Assembly: GCA_003586115.2 (NCBI GenBank)
Contig: QVOM02000090.1
Coordinates: 8,992,081-9,056,080, forward strand
Source of the DNA: Salvator merianae
Taxonomy: Eukaryota; Chordata; Lepidosauria; Squamata; Teiidae
Direction: 5' to 3'
Length of the DNA stretch: 64,000 bases
Shown here piece by piece: positions 43,769 to 55,342 of the stretch (position 1 is its first letter; each line of letters opens with the position of its first letter). A model generated the notes under the pieces. That model saw only the letters and a program-made list of their open reading frames with translations. It had not been told where the DNA came from and did no database searches. The position numbers and the translations under genes are program-made.

Positions 43769-45460
43769 GAATTCTGTCAGGTGTGGTCCCTGCCCAACTA
43801 ACCCTGCATGCTGCTTCCAACCAGGAACAACTGCTGCTAAGCATGCACCTCGCCACAAGGGACGTCTCTGAAGAAAACGGGGATGGTGGAATGGACCACA
43901 GTTCAACATTCAGAAGACAACTGGCTTAGCAGGCTGCAGACAGTAATAGAAATGGGAGGCTGTCTCTTTAAAAATAAATAAAGACCAAATAAAAAGAGAG
44001 AGAGGCAATAAGCGTATGCAAATGGCTGTCTGTGAAACAGATGAAGAAAAAAGTGCTCGAAGCTAAAGAGAGGAGCGAGGCAGCAATCGCTGACCTCAGG
44101 GTTAATAATTTTTACTTTTCCATCTCTCTCCATCCATAAAAAAAGAGGGGGAGGGGAGGATGAGGGGGAGAGGGAAGAGAAATGAGTAGGTCCCTTGTAT
44201 GGAAGCAACAGCGGCAATTCTTGCAAATATTATTCAATAATGCTCCCCTGAGGTGGGGGTAAGAAGGAATCCTTATCATGTTGGATTTGGCGATTCTGTA
44301 TGGCTTCAATATTTGTCAATGCAGGACGATTCTTATGCTTTGTCCCCCAATGCCCCTGCTTTTGTTCTTTAGGATTTGCAATCTTCATTCGCAACAAATT
44401 CGCTCCCCTGGTAGATCAGGTTCAGGGTTTGGGGATAAGGATTCCGTCAAAGTCCAGTTTTGGAACAAGAAAAAAAATAAACAGAAGAAAGAAGTAGTAA
44501 ATATAGCATCAGACAGTATTCGATCCATGATGTAGCCATTTTTTGCAAAAAAATGCTTCAATAGCAGGGAGATCCTAAGCATGTAAATAAAGTTCTGTTT
44601 GTTATTATGCCAACAATTAGTTCATATAATCTGTCAGGATTTATTGGGGGCTTCTATTTTGCAAAACTGAACTGAGAATGATAGAATGGGTGATGGCTGA
44701 TTTGGGGGTCATCTTAGGCTTTTTCTGCACTTATCTATGGAGCAGACCACGGAGGACTTCCGCATACTAATGCAGAACAAGTGAGCTTCCATCACCTCTT
44801 AGATTGCTCCATCCATACTGGACAAAGCTATGGACCAGGATAAGGTGCCAAAATGGTGGCCTGTCCTGTTCCTGCAGAAGACATCAACAAACAGCAAACA
44901 AAGTTCAGCTTCTCACAGAGACAGAAGTCCAGTTCTCATGGAAGTAGAGGAGCCAGCTTTCAGCTCTTGCAGTGATGGTCAAGAGATGGTTGCGAGGATG
45001 AAGATGTGGATTTTGGAATGCCGAACAATACCCAAAGGTATCCAAAGACCTGATTTCCGCTCGTGAGATGCAGAGTGGACTTTGGTGGAGCCAAAGACAC
45101 ACAGAGAACTCCAGGATAAACCAGAGACAAGGAAACCTGTTCTTAAACCCCAAATCCTATCCTCAGGATGGGTGGGAAACTGGGTTATTTTGGTGGGCAA
45201 AATGAGGTAAACACGGAATTCTGTCAACCTTCAGGCTGCCCAGGTCATGTAAGCAGGTCGCCTTAATCCAATCAAGTATTCAATTTGAGAACCCACATTA
45301 TTATGCCAGTCCTGAAGCTGCTCTTGCCCAGGGTGCAAATCCTTTGCAGCTTAAGTAACACCTTTCTGCACCTGGCTGACAGGATTAGGCCGTAGCGCAA
45401 AAACAACCCTTTTAACAGAAAAACCAGGCAGTCGACGATTTGGAGTCAGCAGTCCTGGCT
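43769..45460. other. Unassigned; possible MITE end near 44711
   Basis: CTTAGGCTTTTTCTGCACTTATC near 44707 resembles the terminus of 62447-62953, but no opposite end was found. A purine-rich patch lies at 44140-44180. ORFs of 107 codons or less are artefacts. Confidence 0.45.
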
Positions 45461-45474
45461 GGGGGGGGGGGGGG
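45461..45474. repeat. Poly-G run (14 G)
   Basis: Fourteen uninterrupted G residues, able to form a G-quadruplex-like structure. Confidence 0.95.
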
Positions 45475-47849
45475 AGATGCTTCACTAGAGGCTTCTATTT
45501 CCTGGGAGGGAAGCCTGGCCTACATACAAGCCCCCTTGCTGAAAATGGTCCCTTGGTACTGTCCAGTCCAGGTGCCAAGGTTCTGAAAATGACAATAATC
45601 GCAATAGACAATGCCTCTGCCTGTTTCAAGTCCCAGAAGGTGAGCAAAAAATGCCAGTTCCCAGAGTGGGAAAAGGACCCTGCAGATAAGCCTGTGATTC
45701 TAGACTAGGTGACTGCTGATAGAAGCCTTGTGAGCCAATTTAGGAGCTGGCATACAGTTTTAGGATAAGGACACGCAGGCCAACATCCCAATTATGGATA
45801 CAGATATGTATTTTTGTGTGCACTTTTGCTGCATTGAGTTGGCATGGCAAAAGTCTAGAGTGTGATTCGAGTGCCTGTTGCAATTTTTTTTTTCCAAAAG
45901 AGAGGGTTTTGCATATAGGGAACACGGTCAACAGCGACAGTAGATATGGTCATTTTCAGCTGCAGGGTACGCTTTATGAAATGGCCTCTCCAGCTTAATT
46001 GCCTGGTTCTTATATACCTTTGGCTTCAGCATGCATGGAAGAATTGAGTGTTCAGGAAAGCCTTTAAAAAACTAAATTATGAAGGCTGGGGTCTAGCTGC
46101 TTCTTGTTTGGTGTCCTTGGTCTGGAGTCTTCAGACTTTGAGAGCCTGTGAGCCTATGAGCAGCACAGATAAAGTGTTGGAGACACCAGTTGGAAATCTG
46201 TCTCCATCTTTGTTCAGTGCTGAGAAAGTATGGGAGGATATTAAATGGAGGAGAAGGGAGTTTCTGTTTGGGGCTAATTTTACACTGGTTGGTGTGGTCT
46301 AAGGAAGAAAGAAGGCTGCTTGAGAGGGAGGAGAAACTGCTTCAGTCATGGAGCACAGAAAATAAACCTTCCAGCATTGATGGACGGCATCGGCGAGCAC
46401 AGCTACTGAAAGTTGGTTCATGAGTTTCCTTTGAAGCTCAGAGACTGCTGTTCAGCAGAGGGAGGGGCTTCCAGCTGTTTTCATCTGTGCCAGCTGCTAC
46501 TGCCTCCCAGTTTATCATTTCATTTCAAATGGGATTCACATTCTTCCCTTGGCAGGCACTTGTGCCTTCTGCAAGTACTATGTTAGCCAGTGCTTTTTAG
46601 CAACACAAATATTTCACCTTTATTCAGTCAAGTTTCCATTGTGTTGAAAGCTCAGGATGGGTAAATGGGTGCTAATCACTGGGGTGGGTGAATGGATGTT
46701 TGAACCCCTTGCACACAACGAAGCCTAAGTATTACTGGGCCTAGATGCCTAGGTCTGAAATGCTGAAAAGTCTTTCAGCTGTTTGTGTGTGTGTGTGTTC
46801 TAATGGTTCATGCCACTCAGAACCTCTTCTAAGATGCTCCATTGGCTCAGTTGGAAGGTCTTTGGAAGGGCAGTTGTGATTTGGGTACAGAGGGGTTTCT
46901 GGAGAATTGTGCAGTGCTAAAGGTGACATTCCTAATGCTGGGAGTTTATTCCTACAGCCAAATATCATTTCTTGAGCCTGGCTTCATCCGCCCTCCTTTC
47001 TTGCTATTTCTTTGGCTTTATGACTTGTGCCCCTTGGCTGCAATCCCTGCCTCCAAGATACAGGAGTTGTTAGGGGTCAAGCAAACCACCTCCCCTTCTG
47101 TCCCTCCAAGTGACACAATCATTGTTCTGTAGCTTGTCTAGTCTCAGCAGTCCATGAATTCTGAGCAAAAGTCGACAGTCGTGTCTCCACTTCCTGGGGA
47201 CAAAGCCTTTGAATAGCGTCTTAGCTGCCATGTCTCCATGGACAGTAACAAGAGGTGCCCCTTGGACAAGCTCACCAACCCAGCAAAGGGTGTGAACATG
47301 TCATTGGGTGCCTTCCTTCACAAGGGCGAAGGATGCGTCTCTTCAAAACGCACCTCCACGCTGTGAAATAGAGACATTTTACGAAGTGGCGATTCAGGTG
47401 CCTCCCTCAGGGAACATCCCTTCTAGCTCTCTCTTTGGTCTTTTGGGAATATGACCTGTTGCTCTTATTATTACTTTTTCTATTAGGTGATAGCCTTTGG
47501 GAATATCTTTTGAATCCCCATAACTTCTTTCTTGTTAGGATTAAAAGGAAAGAGGGTGACGTTAGGTATGATTTTTCTCCTGTTTTCTTGTGACAAGCAG
47601 TCACGTCCTTTCTTCTTCTGTATATTAATGCTGAAGGACATTTCTCTCTAGACAAGGCTCAAAGCAAAGTGAGATTCTCTTCATACCACGCCAGGGCCCA
47701 GCCAGAGGCTGATACTCCTTCTGTGCCGAGCCTGAGAGGATATTATCCTGAGGATCTGCTATTTATTTATTTTCCCCCAAGTGACACGTCATCTTCCTGC
47801 CCCCAAGTTAATTCCATTGGGGTCGATTTCCTTCACTCTGGTCCCCCTG
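45475..47849. other. Unassigned, no gene seen; (TG)n at 46782-46798
   Basis: ORFs stay under 100 codons until the CpG-rich block that follows. No repeat family is recognised. Confidence 0.5.
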
Positions 47850-48120
47850 ACCCCGGAGGGAGGGCTGGTACTCCCTACGCAATTCGGATCTCAGCCAAGC
47901 TGATTAAGGGAGCAGAAGGAACAGGGCCGGCCACGTGTAATGGCCGGCCCCTCGGCCTGTGTCAGCGGGTGGGGAGCTCAGGGCAGCGTTTCGACCGCCT
48001 TCCTCCCCGCCTGTGTGATTTTGCACACTGCTGTGCGGAGAAATTGCAGGCCGTCACCAAGCGCGCTGCACGCTCTCCACCTGGGCTGGGAAGAAACAAG
48101 CCAAAGAGGATGGAAGGCTG
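47850..48120. promoter_or_regulatory. GC/CpG-richer unique block with hairpin
   Basis: This is one of the few CpG-rich stretches in the window (CCTACGCAATTCGG, GTTTCGACCGCC, CCAAGCGCGCTGCACGC). The 152-codon ORF at 47669-48127 crosses it but lacks domains. It is too short for a classical CpG island. It could be a conserved element or a distal promoter. Confidence 0.3.
47924..47950. repeat. Perfect GC hairpin, 9-bp stem, 9-nt loop, with E-box
   Basis: GGGCCGGCC (47924-47932) pairs perfectly with GGCCGGCCC (47942-47950). CACGTG (47932-47937) spans the stem-loop border. Each arm is itself a GGCCGGCC palindrome with one extra G/C. Confidence 0.95.
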
Positions 48121-48570
48121 CTTTTAACTCTTTCTCGCTTGCGGTTTCCCACTCACAGAGAAAAAAAAAGAAGGAAAACGAAATAAAAATTTTGGGGAAA
48201 GGATTAGTTTTCCTCTCGCCCCTCAGAAAGATATGAGATGGAAAAGCTAGCAGCATTAGAATGCCATTTCTGATAGAGCTGGGAACAGCTAAGCATTAAA
48301 ACAGAAGGCTTATGTCTGTGCTGCAAGTTTACCTATTAATTCTGTTTTCTAGTTCTTGATTCTCTTTTTTTGCCTTAGTGGAAAAAGTTGAAATGTTGGG
48401 TTTTGTTTTGTTTTTTTTGTTTCCACTTGAATGTTTTCAGTGTCCTGCCCTTCTACTAGTTCTTGGACTATATATGTTAAATACCTACCTACCTACAGAC
48501 ATACTCTCATACCATATTTAATGCCTTCTGATCAGGGTCAGCTCCAAGCATTTGCCAGACAACCAAGACA
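48121..48570. other. Unassigned; T-rich
   Basis: Contains TTTTGTTTTGTTTTTTTTG at 48401-48419 and a short CTACCTACCTAC run near 48484. No gene. Confidence 0.55.
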
Positions 48571-48660
48571 TTTGTCTGGGATGGTATAGTGAGTCCTGCC
48601 TTGAGCAGGGGGTTGGACTCGATGACCCTGGAGGTCCCTTCCAATTCTATGATTCTAAGA
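48571..48660 (+). mobile_element. CR1 LINE 3' terminus
   Basis: GCAGGGGGTTGGACTCGATG, GAGGTCCCTTCCAATTCTAT and GATTCTAAGA are the diagnostic end of avian/reptilian CR1, closing with an ATTCTATGATTCTA octamer repeat. About 90 bp are retained. Confidence 0.85.
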
Positions 48661-49527
48661 CTGGCAGAGGATCCAGTGCTCTTGGGAAAGCTGATGTTTT
48701 CACTAAAAATTTTGCATGCCTCTAGAAAGTGCTGCACTATAAAGTCAAAAGAAAATTTTAAGAAGCATATGGACAAAGTGAGGCACATCCAGGTGAAGGT
48801 ATTGAGGAGTGCAGATGGCTGGAAACCAAATTCTATGAGGAACTGCCAGAAGTGGATGGCACCTGGAGTACTTGGAAAGGTGGCATGTGGATTTGTTGGG
48901 CTCATTTGAAGTCTGAAATGCCCTGCAAGTTCCCCTTAGGTTTGACCCACTTTGGGTCCAGGAAAGATCTGCAGCACTTTTTAGACTTCAAAGGAGCCTG
49001 ATGAATGTGGGAACTTCCAGGTATGCTCCCAAGTGGAAGTCTCTACTGGGAACAAGTGCATATGGTTTGTATGCAGGTGTCCTCAGAGGCAATGTGGAGA
49101 CTGTGAAACTTCACAGTCTGCAGGAGGACTGGTTTCAATGGTGCTTCTGGGAATACCACTGAAAAAGGAAACCCATCCCAGTTCCAGAGAGGTTGCTTGT
49201 TCTGGGATGGGGTGGCCAGCCCCATTCCAGAACAGGAGAAGGGAATGTTGAAAAGGCTATAGAGAAGGATTAGAAATAATGGATGGAGATTACAGGGAAA
49301 TATTTGTTTTGCCGTCCCAAACAAGACTGTACTACAGGTGAGTGTTGAATCTGCTCAATGGGTAATTGTGTCTGGAACGCTTTTTTTCTGTGTGCCCAGG
49401 AATTATTCATTTCTTTTATTCAGGTGGTTTTAAAAATCACTAGTCTGAACACACCACCCTTAGTTGCACTTTCAGCTTCCTTCAATCTGTTTAATTGCAT
49501 TCAAGTTCCTGGTGCCGTCAAGAGCTC
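48661..49527. other. Unassigned, no gene seen
   Basis: The plus ORF of 106 codons (48589-48909) begins inside the CR1 end, so it is not a gene. The remainder is unique. Confidence 0.5.
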
Positions 49528-49613
49528 ACTAGTGCCCCTCCCTCCTTGTTTGATTATCCGATTGCTTCTTACTAGTGCCCCTCCCTCCCTGTCTGATTGT
49601 CCGATTGCTTCCT
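49528..49613. repeat. Tandem duplication, 43-bp unit, two copies
   Basis: ACTAGTGCCCCTCCCTCC begins at 49528 and again at 49571. The copies differ at about four positions. Confidence 0.95.
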
Positions 49614-50479
49614 GCAAGGCTGTGATTGGTGGAGGCACTCCCCATTCAGCTCTAAGGCGAGCAGAGAGCTCTTTTCTCCTGGCTGTTGAAGGGGTGAATA
49701 TTTGCAGGCTTGGAGGGGCTTAGAGGCGGGGTAAGGCAAATTTTCTTATTTCCTCTGTGCCCCCCCCAGGCATATGCCCATGTCCTGCCTGTGGACAATC
49801 CAGGGACTGTGATGCCCTGAGACTGGCGGCAAAGGCCGCCTAGAAGTCATAATAAAATCTCATGTGACTAAATCGAAATAGTTATCTCGTTAAGCGCCCC
49901 ACATAGTCTCCTTCTCTCTTTGGCCCCACTTTGCTCTGGAGACTTTCCAGAAGGAAGATCGAAGCAATTGGAAATGGCTTCCTTTCCCCCGTATCACTGG
50001 CGTTCTTGAAAGGAAGAAGAGCAACAGGCGGGGATGATCTAACATAGCATTTCTGAGACAGCGGTGAGAGGGTGGATGAAAGCATGGACCACAGTGCAGA
50101 GTGGATCGTAATGTGGACACAGGAGGAATAACGGGAGACTTCCGGGGGGGTGGGGTGTCACCCCTCCCCCTTTGCCACTCCAGTCCACGAGGCCATGACG
50201 GTTGTCGGGCTCATTCATCAGAGCACTTGCAGGGCTGTGGACCTTGGCAAATGCCCAGAGGTGCAGACTGTTGACTTCAGCTCCGCATTACCCAGCTTGC
50301 TCCAATCCTGGTTATAACCCATTTGTGAGACAGAAAGGTGGACCCAAATGCCTGGATACTCATCCCTTGTCCCCGCCCCCCCCCCCACTCCATTCCTCTC
50401 CCTCTCTCCTTTTTTTTCCTTCGCAGCTGTTCCCTCCTTCTGCTTCTGTTTCCTGCTCCCTCTCTGCGCTCTGCCTCAG
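49614..50479. other. Unassigned; C runs near 49761 and 50378
   Basis: No ORF with features and no transposon recognised. C/T-rich from 50370 to 50465. Confidence 0.5.
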
Positions 50480-50620
50480 AGACATACATAACTCTCCTGT
50501 GAAATATATACAGTGTAAATATATAAAAAGCCAGCGTTTGCCTGCTGCTTATGTATTCATGAAATAGTAAATAAATTTTATGGGATAATGTGAAGGCTGC
50601 CAAGGAGCAGAGAGATGAAA
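50480..50620. promoter_or_regulatory. Unique AT-rich block, possible conserved element
   Basis: GTGAAATATATACAGTGTAA, CTTATGTATTCATGAAATAG and TAAATAAATTTTATGGG in non-repeat sequence. Inference only. Confidence 0.3.
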
Positions 50621-51668
50621 ACTAACCCCTAATGAGACTCCGTGTCAGCTTCGTGCTCTCCGTATTGATCTGGTGGAGAGAAGGAGGAGGAGGAGGGTGG
50701 GTTTCTTTTCTTTTTTTTTTCTTCCCCATGTTGGAAGCTGGCAGCCCAAGAAGCCACGGGTTCTGCTGACATGTCACTTTTTATTGCATTTGGAAGGGGT
50801 CATAAACTTGCCAAGGCTGGACTGGAGGTTGTGGAGGAGGGGAAGGAAGCAAGGGAGGAAGAGAAGTAGGTTTGTGTTGCTGCAATAAACAGAATCTTTT
50901 ACTCCCCTGAAAATTGATGGAGCAGGGGTCAAGGGCCTAGCAGCAGCAGCAGGCCAGAGCCAAAGCAAAGCTATTATACAGGACATGGGCTACCTACTGA
51001 CCAGGGAAGGAGCAAACCCACCCCCTGGCTATTTGTTTTAATTCCTGGGCAGTTTTACTGGGGCCTATTGAAGCTGTTCCTGATTAGTCAGGAGACCCTC
51101 GACCACCAGCTTGCCTCGCAGAAGAGGCGGGGCACTGCATGCTATAGTTTTACATGGCTCTTGATATGCTGCCTTTGAGCATGGTGAGAAAACAAAATGG
51201 CGGCTGCAAACAATCCCATTGTAGCCCAACCACTGTGATGAACCACCAGGTTCATACTGACCACAGCAAGAAGCAGGTCAGTATTAGCAGCCTGGATTCG
51301 ATGATATACCTGTCTAAGTTTGTCAGATGTTGCTATACACTTGGGCTCTTCCCAAACCAAATTTTATCTACTAAAATAAACACGCACACCAAAGGGAAAA
51401 AAAGCTTATCTGACAATTCCCTGAGTTAACTTTGACAGCACGGACTTAAAATGGATATTTGTATTCATTTGTACTATTATAGACAGACTTAAAACAAGAG
51501 TCCTCAAAAAAAAAGTTATCTTCTTCAGTCTTTCGCCCCTTAGATGTTCTACAACTTCCACCAGTGACTGTTGGTTGCGGTTGGTTGGAACTTGGTTGCC
51601 CAAACATGAGAGTTCACTAGGTTGCTGAAGACTGTGCTTGAGTACCTAGCATTTAGCTCATTCACAAC
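50621..51668. other. Unassigned, no gene seen
   Basis: GGAGGAGGAGG near 50683 and a T run near 50710. ORFs stay below 100 codons. Confidence 0.5.
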
Positions 51669-51671
51669 ATA

Positions 51672-51818
51672 GGCTGCATCCAGACATTGCTTACCTATTC
51701 GCCATATTCGAATATATTTGAATATTCTGGAATAAAGGATGGATATTTCAGAATATCCATGGTTTGTTCCAGAATATCCAAATATAGCAGAATAAGTAAG
51801 TGATGTCTGGATGTAGTC
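51672..51818. mobile_element. Palindromic 147-bp MITE (Harbinger-like ends)
   Basis: The left end GGCTGCATCCAGACATTGC and the reversed right end GACTACATCCAGACATCAC match at 15 of 19. The interior is AT-rich with inverted GAATATCC/GGATATTC pairs, so most of the element can fold on itself. Flanks are ATA and ATT, a near 3-bp duplication. The ends resemble the MITEs at 13916 and 43551. Confidence 0.7.
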
Positions 51819-51828
51819 ATTGAATTTT

Positions 51829-51868
51829 TCTCTCTCTCTCTCTTCCTCTCTCTCTCTCACACACACAG
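51829..51868. repeat. (TC)n then (AC)n
   Basis: Ten or more TC units with one CTTCC break, followed by about six AC units. Confidence 0.95.
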
Positions 51869-52257
51869 GTTCTCACATATACCTCACAGCAAAGCGGGTC
51901 CCCCACAGTTGTCTAGTCCTATCTTTTGAAGATGGAGTGGTGACTCTTCTGGTTGATGACAGAAAAATAAAGTTACATGTTAGAGACAGCTGTGGAAATT
52001 GCCGTCTCATCCATTTCCTGGTTTATTTCACCCCTAGCTTTCCCAGCCATTAAAAAGTCCCTTCCTCTGACATGCCTGAATGTCACTCATGGGAAATAAA
52101 ATGAAGTTTCAGGGGCACCTGACCACAGCACAGACCTCTGGGCGAAAGCCCAAGGCCCAGTTAATCAACAGATTCACCCATCTTAGTGAATCACCTCAAC
52201 CCTCAACCATTGGGGTGGAGAGAGAAGGCCAGACTGGTGGTGCTGTGTCAGCTGTAA
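51869..52257. other. Unassigned
   Basis: Short ORFs only (77-86 codons). No repeat is recognised before the trinucleotide array. Confidence 0.5.
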
Positions 52258-52330
52258 GCAGCAGCAGCAGCAGTAGTAGTAGAAGAAGAAGAAGAAGAAG
52301 AAGAAGTAGAAGCAGCAGAAGCAGCAGCAG
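52258..52330. repeat. Compound trinucleotide array (AGC)n/(AGT)n/(AGA)n
   Basis: About six GCA units, three GTA, eight or nine GAA, then a mixed return to GCA. The array is symmetrical in type order. The ORF through it gives poly-S/poly-R and is an artefact. Confidence 0.95.
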
Positions 52331-53568
52331 GGTGGGTTAAAATAGCAGCATCCTGGTAGCCTCCAGTTCTCCTCCCCCATATTCAGGCAGGGACACCCTG
52401 AGGAATTTGAGGAGAGGGTCCTGTACTAAACAGGAACGAAAGGCTAGGCTCAAAGTGGAACCATAAAGGGGGTATAGGGCCTTGTACGTTAAAAAAGAAG
52501 GTGGCAGGAATACAGAAAGTATTAGAAAGGGAAAACAGGAATCATGAGCCTCATTCTACAAAACCATGTAGGTGTTAAAAGCTGATCCCTTCCTGCTACA
52601 GTTTGAACACTGACATTTGACTGACCAGGACTTTAATATTTCTCAGATCAATCTGACCTAGATGAAAAGGAACAGAGCGATTCGGGACTGAAGTAATGAA
52701 GTTTGAAATCATCTTGTTCAACACCTTGCTTGATGCAGGCTGACACCGTAGCAGCCATGAAAGATCCCCAGCGAGAAGTCCATCCAGGGAGAGACCAACA
52801 TTTTCTAAGGCAGGTTATCCAAACTCCTAAAAGTTATAAAATTTATCTCAGGCACCGTCCAGACAGGGGAATATAACACCATTATGGTGACACTATGGAG
52901 GGACTGCCACACGTATCTATGGCTACCCACCATAGCTATGCTATATCTCCCCTAAAACACGTGATATCCTAATTTGGGAAAGCCCGGCTCTGGTAGTGGG
53001 TTTCCCCGAAATACCGCTATCACCTTGCAGTTCCTAGCATCTGCCACTTGCAACAGCTTCTTCACTCTCCTTTACGGCAGGGCCAAACATATTTTCATCT
53101 ATCAAAATCAGCCAAGCTTCCTTCCAAACCATGCCAACTCGTTCTTCTCTTCTACTAACAATCCTGCTTGTCCTCCGAAACCTGCCTATCTCTGCTAACC
53201 CGACCACCATCAATCCATCACTCTTTCGTGTCTGCCACATCTTTGTTCAATCAATGTCCTTCCTCCATCTTCAGAAAATTAATGGTGGGGTGAAAGCCAC
53301 AAAGCTATCAGCACTGTCCAGAGGGAGCTAAGCGCTTGGACTAGGAGATAGGAATCTGACTTAGACCAAGTTGGACTATTTGCCCATCAAATTCAGTTTT
53401 GTCTATTGTGACGGACAGCTGTTTTCCAGGATTCCTAAGTGGGAGGAGAGGAGAGAGAAAGACTTGAGACAAAAAACAAAACAAAAAACTTTCCCCCATA
53501 ATCTACCTGGTTCTGCTCATTGGAGATGCCAGGGGTTAAGATTTTTGCATGAAAAAGCAAAGCGAGAG
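52331..53568. other. Unassigned, no gene seen
   Basis: GTCCAGACAGGGGAATATAAC near 52858 resembles a MITE terminus but has no partner. ORFs are below 75 codons. Confidence 0.45.
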
Positions 53569-53569
53569 A

Positions 53570-53700
53570 GTTGAGATGTGCAGAAAACACTCAAAAATGG
53601 CATTTGGTTCATATTCAGTCCAGGTCAAACTGGCTCAACCTGGATCGGGTTCAAACCACAGGTTCGAATCTGTTTGTTTTAAAAAAGGATCCATGGGGAA
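53570..53700. mobile_element. hAT-like MITE, left part
   Basis: TTGAGATGTGCAGAAAACAC resembles the TAGGGATGTGCA terminus. It is followed by GGTTCATATTCAGTCC, CTGGATCGGGTTC and CAGGTTCGAATCTG, the repeated 'GGTTC' vocabulary of the squamate family. The right end is not found. Confidence 0.4.
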
Positions 53701-55115
53701 AAGCCCTTTTTAAAGAGCAGTTGTGGCCCATAGGTTGCTCATGGAGCCGTCTCAGCTGGGAAACAGAGACCCAGTCGCTGAGTCTCTCGCTGATAATGAA
53801 CAAACCAAAAGTGTTTAACGGTCTTCTCTCAATAGAAATTAAAACTGATGATGACGATGATGAATCATACTCTCAAAGTAGTCAGATGCAGAAACTTGGC
53901 CTTTCAGCCTTCTCCCTTTCCACCTGGCCAACTGTACGGGCAGAAATCTCCCCTGCTTAACCAGTCCCATCATCATGGGCCTTCAGTGATATCTTTCACG
54001 TCGGAGGTGTGAACTTGTCATCTTTGCACCAGGGCAGATGGCACTGCAGTGTTGGCTTGGTGGGTAGGGTTCTCCCCTGGGGACAGGCATCACAGGCTGC
54101 CAGCGATGATTTTCTGTGCTGGGGTGATTTTCTGTGCACCCCTCCCCTTTCCAGTCACCGAGGGACCCGGGAAGGGGAGAAATTCAAAAATCAAATTGGT
54201 AGATTGCTTTGCTTGCTGGGAACAGGAGGCAGGGAGCAGTTTGTGACAAAAGAGAAAATCACCATAATCAGGAGTGCCTACAACTGAGATTAAAATGCTG
54301 CAATTGTCTCAGATTCTTATTTTGGCTCCAGGGCAAACATATAGGATTATGTCTCACTCTCAAAAGAGCAAGGCTGTTTCATCCAGGGAAAAGGAAACCA
54401 AAATAGCAAGAGTCCGGTCGCAACACATGTCAAAACCGTCTTTATATTCCTGTTGTCGAACCATTTTGCTGAGAGACTCAAGTGGGATGGCATTTAACTA
54501 CCAAGAAAACAGAAGGAGGGGTCATTTAAGAGTCAACTGAATTCATGGGCTGGAAGGGAAGGAAGGCGATCATGGAACAGTGAGAAAGTGATAGGCTGAG
54601 CTTGGCACAAGCAGGGAAAGGAGACAGATTGGCAAATGCGCTGATGGACTGCTGAGCAGGCATAACATGTTAGTGTTTCTCTGAACTCCTACATATACTC
54701 ATGTGCAGATAAAACAAACAAAATCTGCTGCTTATTCAGCCTAGAGACAACTAAACCCATGATCCTGCACAGCTCTGAGAGTGGAGCACTGTAGAATGTC
54801 TGTGCAGGCATCCTTAAGAACACTCTGCCGGTAACACAGGTCACCGGGAAAGCTGGGAACAAGATATGCTTGAAAGATGTAGTGCAAAATGAGTGATAAA
54901 TACAAGATACAGATTTTGTTATCTGAACAGCCATAAATAGCAAGCTTTTTTTTTTTTTTTGTGGTGGGGAGCCTATGGTGTTGTAAAGTGTGTGCAAAAT
55001 CCAGCTGCATATTAGAAGCGAAGTATTACTAATTCATGGAATACAGCAGGATAAATATGCCTAAATCCAAAACAGACTGACACAGTTCTTGCAGGAATGT
55101 GATAACTGGGGCTTT
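53701..55115. other. Unassigned; poly-T at 54946-54960
   Basis: A GATGATGACGATGATGA stretch lies near 53846. ORFs up to 102 codons lack features. Confidence 0.5.
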
Positions 55116-55256
55116 GAGGAGAGAAGGAAGGAAGGAAGGAAGGAAGGAAGGAAGGAAGGAAGGAAGGAAGGAAGGAGGGAAAGAAAGAAAGAAAGGAGGG
55201 AGGGAGGGAGGGAGGAAGGAAGGAAGGAAGGAAGGAAGGAAGGAAGGAAGGAAGGA

Positions 55257-55304
<48 letters not shown>

Positions 55305-55342
55305 GGGAGGGAGGGAGGGAGGGAGGGAGGGAGGGAGGAAGA
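55116..55342. repeat. 227-nt uninterrupted homopurine tract
   Basis: Consecutive blocks of GGAA, GAAA, GGGA, GGAA, GAAA and GGGA tetramers with no pyrimidine on the plus strand from 55116 to 55342. ORFs on both strands (KEGR- and LPSF-rich) are artefacts. Confidence 0.97.

Noticed and set aside
47669..48127. 152-codon ORF in the CpG-rich block
   Set aside because: High GC lowers stop frequency. No domain, no start context and overlapping open frames.
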